Assembly (NCBI RefSeq): GCF_009799805.1
Contig: NZ_CP047050.1
Coordinates: 2,742,001 to 2,806,000, forward strand
Reading direction: 5' to 3'
Length of the DNA stretch: 64,000 nucleotides
From: Myroides phaeus
GTDB taxonomy: Bacteria > Bacteroidota > Bacteroidia > Flavobacteriales > Flavobacteriaceae
Under the pieces are notes generated by a model. That model saw only the letters and a program-made list of their open reading frames with translations. It was not told the origin of the DNA and did not search any database. Positions 44,847-53,972 of this stretch are shown piece after piece; the stretch's first letter is position 1; every line of letters starts with the position of its first letter. The translations under genes and the position numbers were made by a program.

Positions 44847-45437
44847 ATGAAAAAAGTAATCTTAAGTATTGCTGTATTAGCGATTGCATTTACAGCTTGT
44901 AATGACAAAAAAACAAATGAGACTGTACCTGCTACAGAAACGCATGAACACAACCACGACCATGGACATGCAACAAATGAAACAGTAGAGAAATCAACAG
45001 CAGTTAAATCTTCTGATGTATTAAAAGCTTCATTAGACGGGTATTTTTCAATGAAAAAAGCACTTCAAGAAGACAAGCAAGCTGACGCAGCAACGGCTTC
45101 TGTAGCTTTTGTAAAAAGCTTAAATGAAGTAGGTACTGCTTCTACTGACGCTAACGTTAAAGAGTTAGTGAAAGAATTAACTGAAGAAGCTGCTAAAATG
45201 GAAAAAGGTGATATCAAAGCACAAAGAGAAGCATTTGAAGACCTTACAGAAGATATGGTTAAATTAATCAGCATTGTAGGATCTGACCGCGTTGTATTTG
45301 AACAATACTGTCCAATGTACGATAACGGAGAAGGTGGTGCTTGGTTAAGTGATGCTGAGGATTTATTCAACCCGCTTTACGGAGCAGCAATGCTTAAATG
45401 TGGTGTTACAAATAACAAACTTACACCAGAATCATAA
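44847..45437 (+). CDS. DUF3347 lipoprotein associated with copper efflux
   Basis: A 196-residue lipoprotein: signal MKKVILSIAVLAIAFTAC with lipid cysteine at residue 18, a His-rich stretch (H-E-H-N-H-D-H-G-H) near residues 33-41 that could bind metal, then a DUF3347 domain ending in the diagnostic Y-C-P-M-Y-D-N-G-E-G-G-A-W-L-S and M-L-K-C-G. DUF3347 proteins commonly accompany Cus-type systems in Bacteroidota; the exact role is not known. It follows cusB after 109 bases and closes the locus before a terminator. Confidence 0.9.
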   Translation: MKKVILSIAVLAIAFTACNDKKTNETVPATETHEHNHDHGHATNETVEKSTAVKSSDVLKASLDGYFSMKKALQEDKQADAATASVAFVKSLNEVGTASTDANVKELVKELTEEAAKMEKGDIKAQREAFEDLTEDMVKLISIVGSDRVVFEQYCPMYDNGEGGAWLSDAEDLFNPLYGAAMLKCGVTNNKLTPES

Positions 45438-45523
45438 GCAAGATAAACAGCATAAAGCTTATTATCAAATACTTCCTATTATATAGTAGATAGTAATACT
45501 ATTTAAAATAGAAATTCTATACG

Positions 45524-45556
45524 AAAGAGGTGCAATATATTGCACCTCTTTTTTTA
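45524..45556 (+). terminator. Terminator of the copper-efflux locus
   Basis: aagaggtgcaa-tat-attgcacctctt forms an almost perfect stem of 11-12 bp with a T7 tract, 90 bases after the DUF3347 gene. Confidence 0.88.
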
Positions 45557-45665
45557 GATAACAACATCAGTTATCCTTGCTATAAAATTAGTGCGAACCT
45601 CAATCATATCTAATACCACACAAGTTCGACACATCTACCACACACCTTCGGTAAAAAAGCTCTTT

Positions 45666-45705
45666 TCCGAGCAAATCTCGAACTTGTCTCGAACTTATCT
45701 CGAAC
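45666..45705 (+). repeat. 11-bp CGAAC iteron array, copy 2
   Basis: ctcgaac occurs at 45677, 45688 and 45699, exactly 11 bp apart, with a degenerate unit tccgagc at 45666 in register. As in copy 1 (21192-21255) the array is preceded by an imperfect ttcgg...ttttccga stem (45647-45670), and the distance from ccga to the first full iteron is the same six bases. The 392-base gap holding it has no convincing gene. Confidence 0.7.
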
Positions 45706-45829
45706 ATATCCTAAATAAAACACGTATATCCTACGTTCTTACCAGCACTCCTCACATACTCCATCTTCACTTCTCCTTAAAAAAGAGCAAAAAAAAAGGG
45801 CCTTTAAAGCCCCACAATATTAAAAATGA

Positions 45830-46435
45830 TTACTTACCAAATAGATACATAACAGTACCAACTACGCTATAAGTATAAAATATATAACCAAAACACAGCG
45901 CAATAAATACACCTAATAGTTGCATTAACCTCACACTAATTCCGATCTCATCTAAGAGTAATTCTTTAAAAATGAAAATATCAGGGCGCTCTCGGTCATA
46001 GATAATCTCATATTTTTGTCCAACCGGATTGAAGTTCTTAAGCTCTTCGTGTAAATCCAAATACGGTGTTCCGAATTGGCTTTCATCAATGGATGGAGTA
46101 TGGATATCATATTCTTTAGGTTGTCCTTTCACAGTTTCCCCTTCTTTCGTAGTAAATTCCATCAAGACCACTTCTGTTTTTACATCTCCTCTTCTACTAC
46201 TTGCTACATTAGCATCAAAATTCACGTATGATTTATACTTCACTATAGTTGCCAATGCTTCTTCCCCATAGTAATGCAATCGTTGGTCAATGATATACAA
46301 TTTCAGCAAAGCTAAAAAAGCAAATACGGGTATAAACAATAACAAATACATAAGCTCATTGATTACTGCAATCAATACCACTAAAATCATAAAAACCGCT
46401 AAGGGATAGTACGCCTTCTCAATTGAACGTATCAT
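45830..46435 (-). CDS. DUF3592-like membrane protein
   Basis: The open frame extends to 46555, but its first 40 codons lack a usable start and overlap a terminator, so I take ATG 46435 (MIRSIEKAYYPLAVF), giving 201 residues. Two hydrophobic helices near the N-terminus, a soluble middle of about 100 residues (E-A-L-A-T-I-V-K-Y-K-S-Y, G-Q-K-Y-E-I-I-Y-D-R-E-R-P-D) and a C-terminal helix resemble DUF3592 proteins, whose soluble part has the V-x-Y-D-P-x-x-P pattern. The role of the family is unknown. Real start uncertain: the discarded upstream region is hydrophobic and might be a further helix with a non-ATG start. Confidence 0.6.
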   Translation of the reverse strand: MIRSIEKAYYPLAVFMILVVLIAVINELMYLLLFIPVFAFLALLKLYIIDQRLHYYGEEALATIVKYKSYVNFDANVASSRRGDVKTEVVLMEFTTKEGETVKGQPKEYDIHTPSIDESQFGTPYLDLHEELKNFNPVGQKYEIIYDRERPDIFIFKELLLDEIGISVRLMQLLGVFIALCFGYIFYTYSVVGTVMYLFGK

Positions 46436-46543
46436 AACATCTGAATTTAAGAGTATTAAAAATAGCAAAAAAAATGATATAGCACTTATGATGCATAAAA
46501 ATTTAATATTGTAACTAAAGAAAAAGCTATCAAATATGGCATA

Positions 46544-46584
46544 AAAAAACCTCAACTAAACAAACTATTTAGTTGAGGTTTTTT
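46544..46584. terminator. Bidirectional terminator
   Basis: aaaaaacctcaacta (46544-46558) pairs with tagttgaggtttttt (46570-46584), a 15-bp stem 19 bases after the stop of the 46603 lipoprotein gene. Confidence 0.85.
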
Positions 46585-46602
46585 CTATATAATACCTTTA
46601 AA

Positions 46603-47046
46603 CTATTTTCTTACAAAAACAGCTGAAGCACCACTTTGAACAAGTCTCATTCGATTATCATCTAAACGATAAAATTCCATTTCTACAACTGCACCTGCAG
46701 GAAAATCAATATCTAACTGATAATAGTCTTCTTCATATTTTTGATAAACATTTACATTATCCTTAGAAACACGAAGTAACTCTTTTACAATACCTTTAAA
46801 ACATTGTGTAATTCCAGTAAGCATACATACATCATCTTTAGTAATTCTAAATTTAACGACATCAAATTCTACTTCTGAATCATTCTCTGGCGCCCAAGTA
46901 CCCTGTAACCATACTGGTGTTTTAATATCTGTAGAATGACTTTCCCCTACTTCAATCGAAACCTTATCATTTCCCTTATTGTCATCAGAAGAACAAGCTC
47001 CTAATGTTAATAGTGCTAAACTTAATAAAGCAACTACCTTTTTCAT
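46603..47046 (-). CDS. Hypothetical lipoprotein
   Basis: From ATG 47046 (MKKVVALLSLALLTLGAC) the product has 147 residues with lipobox L-G-A-C followed by S-S-D-D-N, a form common in Flavobacteriaceae lipoproteins. The mature part is predicted beta-rich, with W-L-Q-G-T-W-A-P-E-N near its start as in lipocalin-like proteins, and one cysteine pair (V-C-M-L-T-G and Q-C-F-K-G). No enzyme motif. Monocistronic, with a terminator downstream. Function unknown; a lipocalin-like binding barrel is a weak inference. Confidence 0.65.
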   Translation of the reverse strand: MKKVVALLSLALLTLGACSSDDNKGNDKVSIEVGESHSTDIKTPVWLQGTWAPENDSEVEFDVVKFRITKDDVCMLTGITQCFKGIVKELLRVSKDNVNVYQKYEEDYYQLDIDFPAGAVVEMEFYRLDDNRMRLVQSGASAVFVRK

Positions 47047-47186
47047 ACTATTTAATTTTATACTGTTTAAAATGACACTTAATGCCAATTAAAACACTGT
47101 TTAACAATTTGTTAGCAAGATACAACTATATAGGGAATAGCACAAATAAGCTTTTTATACGTTATTTTTTAAATATCACTTAGTAA

Positions 47187-48218
47187 CTATGCCTCTTCTG
47201 CCATCAACATAACAATTTCTTCAATGAAAGTTTTATAAATCAAATAAGCCTCTTGGTATAAACTATACTCTGTAAAAACCTTTGCCTTATCCAATAACTC
47301 CTGAGGATTATCTAACACCAAAGGCTTGTATTCTTCTGCCTTACCGCTAATTTTTCTGTCTTGCACATAAAAACCAGCAACATCAACAATATTTGGATCG
47401 CGAACATACAAGTATTCAAACTCCTCTAAATACGTTAGAGCCAAAGAATAGCGTCGGCCAGCTAAATAAGTATTTACCTTATCTAATAACACATAAGGAT
47501 AGCTTGAATTATAAGCAGTTGCCAAATCAAAAGGTTTCTTTGTTTGATGATACTTTTCTAAGTCAAATGTTGCATGATTTGGAAATAAGTCTTCACGAGT
47601 AGTGTAAACTTTGCGTAGATAATCTGTAAACCTACTTTCCAACGGTTTAGGTAAATTACTCAATCGTTTGCCTAATTCTTTATTCGTGTAAGGCAATCTA
47701 CATTTCCCCAAAACAGAAGGTTCACATTGATAGTCAAAATGATACAAATATCGTTTGCCATCATATAATACAATATAAGTCAATGGCATTGTATTACCGT
47801 GAAAAACAGTACAATAGAAAACAGGAATAAACACAGCTTGCTTTTCGTTTAACTCCGTAAACCAAATTGCTTCATCATAAAACATCAACATTTCTCTGTC
47901 GTAATGTCTATCGGCAAATTCAGCAAAAATATGGTGTTCATCATTCTCTAACTCAACAGATATCACAGAAGGATATCCTCGTTTAGGAAACAATCCTTTA
48001 CTATCATAATTATTACACGTTGCACCAACATTTATATATAGTTTATTGTCTCCATTGTCATCTAACCACAACTTAATAATACTTGCAGTATCCGTTTCAT
48101 CTACTACTTCCACCTCTTGAGCAAAACCAGTGGTAGAACATATCACAGTAAATAGTAAGATCAAAATAGGAAGTTTAATTATAAACTGATTTACGCGTTT
48201 TTTTAAAGAATCAAGCAT
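47187..48218 (-). CDS. Exported hypothetical protein
   Basis: A 343-residue protein from ATG 48218 with an N-terminal hydrophobic stretch (F-I-I-K-L-P-I-L-I-L-L-F-T-V) ending at G-F-A-Q, a signal peptide. The first half is beta-rich with cysteines in A-T-C-N-N, Y-C-T-V and Y-Q-C-E-P...G-K-C-R; the second half is helical and may hold two TPR-like hairpins (Y-S-L-A-L-T-Y-L-E-E-F-E-Y-L-Y and Y-Q-E-A-Y-L-I-Y-K-T-F). No known domain. It has a divergent orientation to the cold-shock cluster. Function unknown. Confidence 0.65.
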   Translation of the reverse strand: MLDSLKKRVNQFIIKLPILILLFTVICSTTGFAQEVEVVDETDTASIIKLWLDDNGDNKLYINVGATCNNYDSKGLFPKRGYPSVISVELENDEHHIFAEFADRHYDREMLMFYDEAIWFTELNEKQAVFIPVFYCTVFHGNTMPLTYIVLYDGKRYLYHFDYQCEPSVLGKCRLPYTNKELGKRLSNLPKPLESRFTDYLRKVYTTREDLFPNHATFDLEKYHQTKKPFDLATAYNSSYPYVLLDKVNTYLAGRRYSLALTYLEEFEYLYVRDPNIVDVAGFYVQDRKISGKAEEYKPLVLDNPQELLDKAKVFTEYSLYQEAYLIYKTFIEEIVMLMAEEA

Positions 48219-49033
48219 ATAAAAAAGTGGTTATCTAAAATGTATATACAATTGAGTTTGCAACAATATTCAAAAGTAAACCTTTCTATTGATATACGAA
48301 AAACAGACTTAGAAACTATAAATTACTATAAAAAACAAAATAGTTACCATTTGAAAACAGTAGATTTACATCCATCATAAAAAGATGCTATATATATCAA
48401 ATACATAAACTAAATACGTGATTCTAATTAGAAAATAAGATATAAAAGCCAAAAATTCGCAACTATCCTTTTTAAAATATTTAGATATATCTTTAAAAAC
48501 ACTAAAAAATATTAGCATAAAAAAGCTATAAGTTAGAAAAAACACATTGCTTTTAGAAAAAATAAAAAAAATATACTATTAATCTCAATTTATAATCATA
48601 CATTTGCAACGTATTAATAGTTAATGAATTTCTTTTCTATATAGATTTTACCAATGGTAGCGTTCATATTTAAAAGAATGGATGAAACAAATGTAACATT
48701 CGTATTAGCTCTTGATTCTTATATTTAGTAAACTGTCTTGTTCTTACACTAAAATGTAGCAATAAAACAGAAGTTTTTAGTTAATCATTACAACATCAAA
48801 CAAAATGATTACTCTATTTCTTTCTAAGAGAAATAATGTAATCTATCTGTCTTTAAGTTTAATATTAATAACCTATGTGATTCACCTATACTCTAAGTAT
48901 TGAACTATCCCGTAGTCAAAACAATCTTTTGTAAAAGAATAAATACGAAGAGATCACTAATACAAATAGTTATTAAAAATTAAACAAGCTATTGTAAAGA
49001 ATTTTATATCTTTATATAGTTATTAAAGAAAAG
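48219..49033 (+). promoter_or_regulatory. Long leader region upstream of the cold-shock cluster
   Basis: 815 bases with no gene. TACATTTG at 48599-48606 is a good -7 box on the plus strand and would give a 5' untranslated region of about 420 bases before the helicase ATG. Long structured leaders are characteristic of cold-shock mRNAs such as cspA, although the sequence here is too AT-rich to call defined stems by eye. Confidence 0.4.
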
Positions 49034-50152
49034 ATGAATTTTAAAGAATTACCTTTAATACCACAAATCAAACAAGCGTTAAACGAGATTGGATATTCTC
49101 AGGCAACGGAGATTCAGCAGAAAGCTATACCACTAATCCTACAGGGTAGAGATTTAATCGGTACTGCTCAAACTGGAACAGGTAAAACTGCTGCTTTTGC
49201 AATTCCTATCTTAGAAAGACTTAGTAAAGAAGATAATTCACAAAGAGGAATCAAAACATTAGTATTAGTCCCTACACGTGAACTTGCTTTACAAGTCCAA
49301 AAAAGTTTCTTAGATTACAGCAAGCACTTGCCTTTAAAGACAATTGCACTATTTGGAGGAGTTTCATTACAACCTCAGATAAAAGCACTTAAACAAAGAG
49401 CTGATATTGTTGTAGCAACGCCAGGTCGTTTGTTAGATCTAATCAACCAAAAATATGTTGATTTATCAAAATTACAGATTTTGGTTTTAGATGAAGCAGA
49501 CCAAATGCTTGATATGGGATTCATCCATGATTTAAAAAAGATATTATCATATATACCTTCTAAAAGACAATCGCTGTTTTTATCAGCTACAATGCCAGCA
49601 AGCATTGCTAAGTTTGCTAACACAATAGTGAAAAATCCTGTGAAAATAGAGATTGCTGCTGAGATAATCACAGCAGAAACTATAACACAAGAAGTTTATT
49701 ATATAGAAAAAAAGGACAAGAGAGACTTATTGCATTCTCTTTTAAGTGAACAAAAAGCACCAACATTAGTATTTACGCGTACAAAGCACGAAGCTAATAA
49801 ACTTGTAAAACACTTAGATAAAGGAGGACTTGAAGCTATGGCTATTCATGGTAATAAATCTCAAAGCGCAAGAACAAAGGCACTTGAAGACTTTAAAAGT
49901 AAACGCATTAAGATTTTAATCGCTACTGATATAGCTGCAAGAGGCATAGATATTGACAAATTACCATTTGTCATTAATTATGATATTCCAGATAAACCTG
50001 AAACCTACGTACATCGTATTGGTAGAACAGGTAGGGCTGGAATAAAAGGCACTGCTCTATCTATCTGTACACCAGAACAACAGAAAGAGCTTAATGATAT
50101 TCAACGTTTCACTGGAATTAAAATGAAAGTGAGAAAACAGGTATCAAAGTAA
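49034..50152 (+). CDS. DEAD-box ATP-dependent RNA helicase, RhlE-like
   Basis: A 372-residue protein consisting of the two RecA-like helicase domains with almost no tail. Motifs in order: Q motif region G-Y-S-Q-A-T-E-I-Q-Q-K-A-I-P, Walker A A-Q-T-G-T-G-K-T, P-T-R-E-L-A, D-E-A-D, S-A-T, then A-T-D-I-A-A-R-G-I-D and H-R-I-G-R-T-G-R. It unwinds RNA duplexes, helping ribosome assembly or mRNA decay and translation in the cold. The following two genes encode cold-shock-domain proteins at gaps of 30 and 23 bases, so an RNA-remodelling cold-response operon is likely. Confidence 0.95.
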   Translation: MNFKELPLIPQIKQALNEIGYSQATEIQQKAIPLILQGRDLIGTAQTGTGKTAAFAIPILERLSKEDNSQRGIKTLVLVPTRELALQVQKSFLDYSKHLPLKTIALFGGVSLQPQIKALKQRADIVVATPGRLLDLINQKYVDLSKLQILVLDEADQMLDMGFIHDLKKILSYIPSKRQSLFLSATMPASIAKFANTIVKNPVKIEIAAEIITAETITQEVYYIEKKDKRDLLHSLLSEQKAPTLVFTRTKHEANKLVKHLDKGGLEAMAIHGNKSQSARTKALEDFKSKRIKILIATDIAARGIDIDKLPFVINYDIPDKPETYVHRIGRTGRAGIKGTALSICTPEQQKELNDIQRFTGIKMKVRKQVSK

Positions 50153-50182
50153 AAATTTTATAAACTAAAAAACAAAGTAAAT

Positions 50183-50614
50183 ATGGCTGATTCTTTTTCT
50201 AAAAAAGAAAAAAACAAAAAGAAAGCACAGAAAAAGCAAGAGAAAGCACTGAAAAGAGAAGACCGAAAAACCAACAACAATAAAGGAAAGGACCTTGAAG
50301 ATATGCTAATCTATGTGGATATTAATGGTAATTTAACTGAGGTTCCGCCAGAAGAGCAAGATATTGAGGCAGCGAACAGAGAGCACGAATTACGTATGTC
50401 TGCAGCTGGACCTAATGAAGAATGTGTTGGACAGGTTACTTATTTCAGTAGTAAAGGATTTGGTTTTATTACTGAAGACGAAACGAAGGAGAACATTTTT
50501 GTACACAGCAGTCAATTAACACAACCCATAAACCAAGGTGACCGCGTTACCTTTAAAAAAGAAAGAACTCCTAAAGGTCTTAGAGCTATAGAAGTTGCCA
50601 AAATAATAAAATAA
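50183..50614 (+). CDS. Cold-shock-domain protein with lysine-rich N-terminus
   Basis: A 143-residue protein. Residues 1-40 are strongly basic (K-K-E-K-N-K-K-K-A-Q-K-K-Q-E-K), suited to RNA contact. A middle acidic segment (about 45-75) leads to a C-terminal cold-shock domain with both RNP-like motifs: S-K-G-F-G-F-I-T (RNP1) and E-N-I-F-V-H-S-S (RNP2). It binds single-stranded nucleic acid and probably acts as an RNA chaperone with the helicase encoded upstream. This N-terminal extended form is common in Bacteroidota. Confidence 0.93.
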   Translation: MADSFSKKEKNKKKAQKKQEKALKREDRKTNNNKGKDLEDMLIYVDINGNLTEVPPEEQDIEAANREHELRMSAAGPNEECVGQVTYFSSKGFGFITEDETKENIFVHSSQLTQPINQGDRVTFKKERTPKGLRAIEVAKIIK

Positions 50615-50637
50615 TACAAAATTAAATACTTAATATT

Positions 50638-50829
50638 ATGCAAGAAGGAACAGTAAAATTCTTCAATGAAACTAAAGGTTTCGGATTTATTACACCAAAA
50701 GACGGAGGACAAGACATTTTCGTACATACTACAGGTTTATACGACAACATCCGTGAGAATGACGAAGTTGTTTTCGAAGTTGAAAAAGGTAAAAAAGGAT
50801 TAAACGCAGTTAACGTAAGAAAAGCGTAA
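50638..50829 (+). CDS. Cold-shock protein, CspA family
   Basis: A 63-residue single-domain cold-shock protein. M-Q-E-G-T-V-K-F-F-N opens the OB fold, with RNP1 K-G-F-G-F-I-T and RNP2 D-I-F-V-H-T, and the ending G-L-N-A-V-N-V-R-K-A. It lies 23 bases after the extended CSD gene and ahead of a terminator, as the last gene of the cluster. It is an RNA chaperone or antiterminator by family; cold induction is inferred. Confidence 0.95.
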   Translation: MQEGTVKFFNETKGFGFITPKDGGQDIFVHTTGLYDNIRENDEVVFEVEKGKKGLNAVNVRKA

Positions 50830-50882
50830 TTTCCATTCCAGTAATAGACGATTTGAAAAAATCTGACTTATTGAAAATCTTA

Positions 50883-50914
50883 AAAAAAGCCAGGAGTATC
50901 TCCTGGCTTTTTGC
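50883..50914. terminator. Bidirectional terminator after the cold-shock cluster
   Basis: agccaggag (50888-50896) pairs with ctcctggct (50900-50908), with A7 and T5 flanks. It also sits just past the stop of the convergent gene at 50918. Confidence 0.88.
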
Positions 50915-50917
50915 TTT

Positions 50918-51898
50918 TTATGTGTATTCAAAACAAATAACTGCTTTCTTAAGTTCTTTATTGTAAAACAAATAAACACTATCTGCTCCATAACCTTGAA
51001 ATATATACCCCGTAAGGCGACCTATATAGTCAAATATATTACCATCCTTATCAAAAGGCTTCTCAATCAAATTTGTTCCTTCAAATGCTTTAGCCTCTTC
51101 TAAGCTAACATTATACTTCGTTAAATATTCTTGCTCTCCCTTACTCAAGAATTGTATATCATCTATAATTCCACCTATTTCAGGATTCTCCATATACTCT
51201 CTATCTTTAGCATAATTGTTTTCCAATTGCTCTAACGTATATATTTTGGAACTATAATTACCAATCGTACTTGGGTATATATGTTTATGCTTTTTATAAA
51301 AACTCTTTGCTAACTGAAATGTATCTTCATTTATTTGATATGCTCCTATCAAACTATCTTGATCAGCTTCAATAGCTTGCTTCTCCAATCTATCTAACAA
51401 ACTTTCTACTAATCCCTGATCCGATGAAGGATTAGTGTAGAACATATGCTTCTGTATAATTGTAGATATGACGCTTTCCCTAATATCATCTTTATAAATA
51501 AACAACCAAGTCTTTAATTCTTCAACGTTTTGAAACTCTTTACGTTTATTGCGATATAGCTGTACTATTTCTAAGTTAGACACCTCACTTTGCTTCATTT
51601 TTTCAATAGCAAAGTAATTCCAGTCTGCTTCAAAAGCATATTTATCACCTATAATATCAAAGCCTAACATATCCATTTTACAATATTCAGTATGCCATTG
51701 CTCTGTTTCTTGACCAACACATCCATCGTAAATCTCTTTAGCTGAAATAAAATGTAACCACTGATCATTAGTAGGATCAACACATTTTAAATTAATAGAA
51801 CAAATAGGTAAAAAATGCTCTCTACATTTATCAATATCAGTTGCAAATACCTCCTCATAAGCAGGAAAGTATTTAATATCTTCTTTTTTTAAATTCAT
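50918..51898 (-). CDS. Hypothetical protein
   Basis: A 326-residue soluble protein without signal peptide or membrane helix. The N-terminal 100 residues are rich in aromatic and acidic residues and contain three cysteines (P-I-C-S-I, K-C-V-D, D-G-C-V-G); the middle is helical; the C-terminus G-Y-I-F-Q-G-Y-G-A-D-S-V-Y-L-F-Y-N looks like closing beta strands. I do not recognise a family. It starts 13 bases after the stop of the sensor-kinase gene on the same strand and may be co-transcribed with it. Function unknown. Confidence 0.6.
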   Translation of the reverse strand: MNLKKEDIKYFPAYEEVFATDIDKCREHFLPICSINLKCVDPTNDQWLHFISAKEIYDGCVGQETEQWHTEYCKMDMLGFDIIGDKYAFEADWNYFAIEKMKQSEVSNLEIVQLYRNKRKEFQNVEELKTWLFIYKDDIRESVISTIIQKHMFYTNPSSDQGLVESLLDRLEKQAIEADQDSLIGAYQINEDTFQLAKSFYKKHKHIYPSTIGNYSSKIYTLEQLENNYAKDREYMENPEIGGIIDDIQFLSKGEQEYLTKYNVSLEEAKAFEGTNLIEKPFDKDGNIFDYIGRLTGYIFQGYGADSVYLFYNKELKKAVICFEYT

Positions 51899-51911
51899 AC
51901 AATAAACCTAT

Positions 51912-53972
51912 TTAATTGTCCTTTTCATTCTTATCAATTACAGTAGTTTTTACTATAAAACTTATCGTAGTTCCACTCTCTTCAGAGGAAGTTATCTTTA
52001 AATCTGTTTTTAAAAAAGAAGCTCTATCTATCATATTACTCATACCAATACCGTGACTCTTTCCTTTTAGAAGTCCTACTCCATTATCACTTATACTACA
52101 CAACACTCCTTCATTAGCTTTTTTAAAATCTACAACACATTTTGATGCGTGTGAATGTTTATTAACGTTCTGCAGAGCCTCCTTTATGATATAATAAATA
52201 TTTACCTTTTGAGAAGAAGACAATATTTCTAAATCTACATCTTGCTTTTCATAAACACAAAAACGCGTATTCCACTCATTTCTCTGCAAATTTACCAGTT
52301 CCTTTACTATCTCAATAAACCTATTACCTTTGAACAAATCAACATTACGAAGAGAATGAGATAAATCACGTGTACCAATCTCAAGTTTTTTCAACTCTTC
52401 AATTAACACATTCTTTAAATCTCCATTATCACACTCGATCTGTTGCAAATTAAAACGTATAGTAAAAATTCCATTAACAATACCATCATGTAAGTCTTTG
52501 GCAATACGATTTCTCTCTGCTTTTTTCACTTCAGTAGCTATATTATTTTTATCAATAATCAATTGATATATGCTCTCGTTCGCTTTCTTTTGTCCTTCAA
52601 TTAACTTTAACGCCCTATTTTTACTTCTTAAACGCGCAACATAAAAAAATAGGATTAACATAATCAATACAGATAATGTTGCAATAATTAATAAGGAAAT
52701 AATACCTTTTAAATGATCATTTTCAGCTATTATTAGCTCTGTTTCATAAGCTATACGAGCAAATCTGTTACGAGTATTATTATCTTGTTCTTGAATTTCT
52801 CTATTCAAGTGTATCAAATGATCAACCTCATTTTTAAATTTGTGATGTTCATTTAAAAGTATAAACTCAAGAGCTTGTCGTTCCAAAACCTTTAGGTCCT
52901 GTCCTTTTACTATATCATAAATTTTTCTACCCCAAACAAGAGCAAGATCACGATCACCAGAATCAAGATACAATTGAGCAAGATCATTACCCGTCATAAA
53001 CATTCTATAAATATGGCCAAATGTTGAATCTATTTTATAGTTATTTTCAATAATTTTAAAATTATTCCTATCTCCCGTAAGTTCAAATGAAGCAATTGCT
53101 TTTGTTGTTTCAAGAAAAGATATTAAAATTGGATAATCGTTTACTGATAGATAGCTTAATCCTTTTTCTGCATATTGATATGCCGTTTGAAACTTTTCTT
53201 GCTTTAAATAAACAGCAGCTAAATTTCCGTGAACAGCAGCTAAAGCTAATTTTAAATTCCCCTCTTCAAGTACTTTTTTATTTTTATAATCTTTCTCCAT
53301 TAACTCCAGAGCCTGAAGAAAATAGCGTTCTCCTTCCTTATAATCATTATGCTCCATAAGACACAATGCCATCAATTGATTTGCTTCAAAAGGAACAGGA
53401 TTATTGATAGAATTTCTTAATAATGATAACGAATTAGAAACCTTAACCTCACTTTCTAAATACAATCCCATTTCAAACAATAGTCTTGCTTGATAAAATT
53501 GTATTTCTCCAACACGTACACTATCGTTAATTTTTTTATAGATATTTTCAACTAATAAATAATAATAAAAGGTACTATCCAATTTTTCCATATTGTGATA
53601 ATACATACCTATATTATTATACACCTTAGCTAAAGCATAATCATCTCCACGTGCAAGTGCATACTTTTTAGATCGAGTAGCAAGTGCTCTAAAAGACACT
53701 GAATCTCGTGTCCAACGCAACTTCATTAAAACACTATCCATAGCCATACGATTACCCTCCGTATTTGAAAGACTCATAACATGTTTAAATTCTGGTTGTA
53801 ACACCTCTGCTAAACTATCTCTGTAGTGATTACTATATTTATATGCATACAATTGTTCTAAATCAGTTTCAGTTTTGATTTGTGGGTTTGAACAATTTAC
53901 TAATAACAATATTGCACTTAAAAAACTTAAGTACAAAACAAGTTTATTATTTTTCTGAGTAAGGTAAATCAT
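51912..53972 (-). CDS. TPR sensor histidine kinase (NarL-type, HisKA_3)
   Basis: A 686-residue membrane kinase. A lipoprotein-like signal (L-S-A-I-L-L-L-V-N-C) leads to an extracytoplasmic TPR region of about 400 residues (for example A-K-V-Y-N-N-I-G-M-Y-Y-H-N-M-E-K-L-D), then one transmembrane helix (about 425-447). The dimerisation helix has E-R-N-R-I-A-K-D-L-H-D-G with the phosphorylated histidine, and the ATPase domain has E-A-L-Q-N-V-N-K-H-S-H-A-S, D-N-G-V-G-L and G-I-G-M-S-N-M. Such kinases usually pair with a LuxR-type response regulator, which is absent from both sides here, so it is an orphan or works with a distant partner. Confidence 0.92.
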   Translation of the reverse strand: MIYLTQKNNKLVLYLSFLSAILLLVNCSNPQIKTETDLEQLYAYKYSNHYRDSLAEVLQPEFKHVMSLSNTEGNRMAMDSVLMKLRWTRDSVSFRALATRSKKYALARGDDYALAKVYNNIGMYYHNMEKLDSTFYYYLLVENIYKKINDSVRVGEIQFYQARLLFEMGLYLESEVKVSNSLSLLRNSINNPVPFEANQLMALCLMEHNDYKEGERYFLQALELMEKDYKNKKVLEEGNLKLALAAVHGNLAAVYLKQEKFQTAYQYAEKGLSYLSVNDYPILISFLETTKAIASFELTGDRNNFKIIENNYKIDSTFGHIYRMFMTGNDLAQLYLDSGDRDLALVWGRKIYDIVKGQDLKVLERQALEFILLNEHHKFKNEVDHLIHLNREIQEQDNNTRNRFARIAYETELIIAENDHLKGIISLLIIATLSVLIMLILFFYVARLRSKNRALKLIEGQKKANESIYQLIIDKNNIATEVKKAERNRIAKDLHDGIVNGIFTIRFNLQQIECDNGDLKNVLIEELKKLEIGTRDLSHSLRNVDLFKGNRFIEIVKELVNLQRNEWNTRFCVYEKQDVDLEILSSSQKVNIYYIIKEALQNVNKHSHASKCVVDFKKANEGVLCSISDNGVGLLKGKSHGIGMSNMIDRASFLKTDLKITSSEESGTTISFIVKTTVIDKNEKDN

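Noticed and set aside
45591..45872. Plus-strand 93-codon frame after the copper locus
   Set aside because: It spans the iteron array and runs into the convergent DUF3592-like gene; no protein features.
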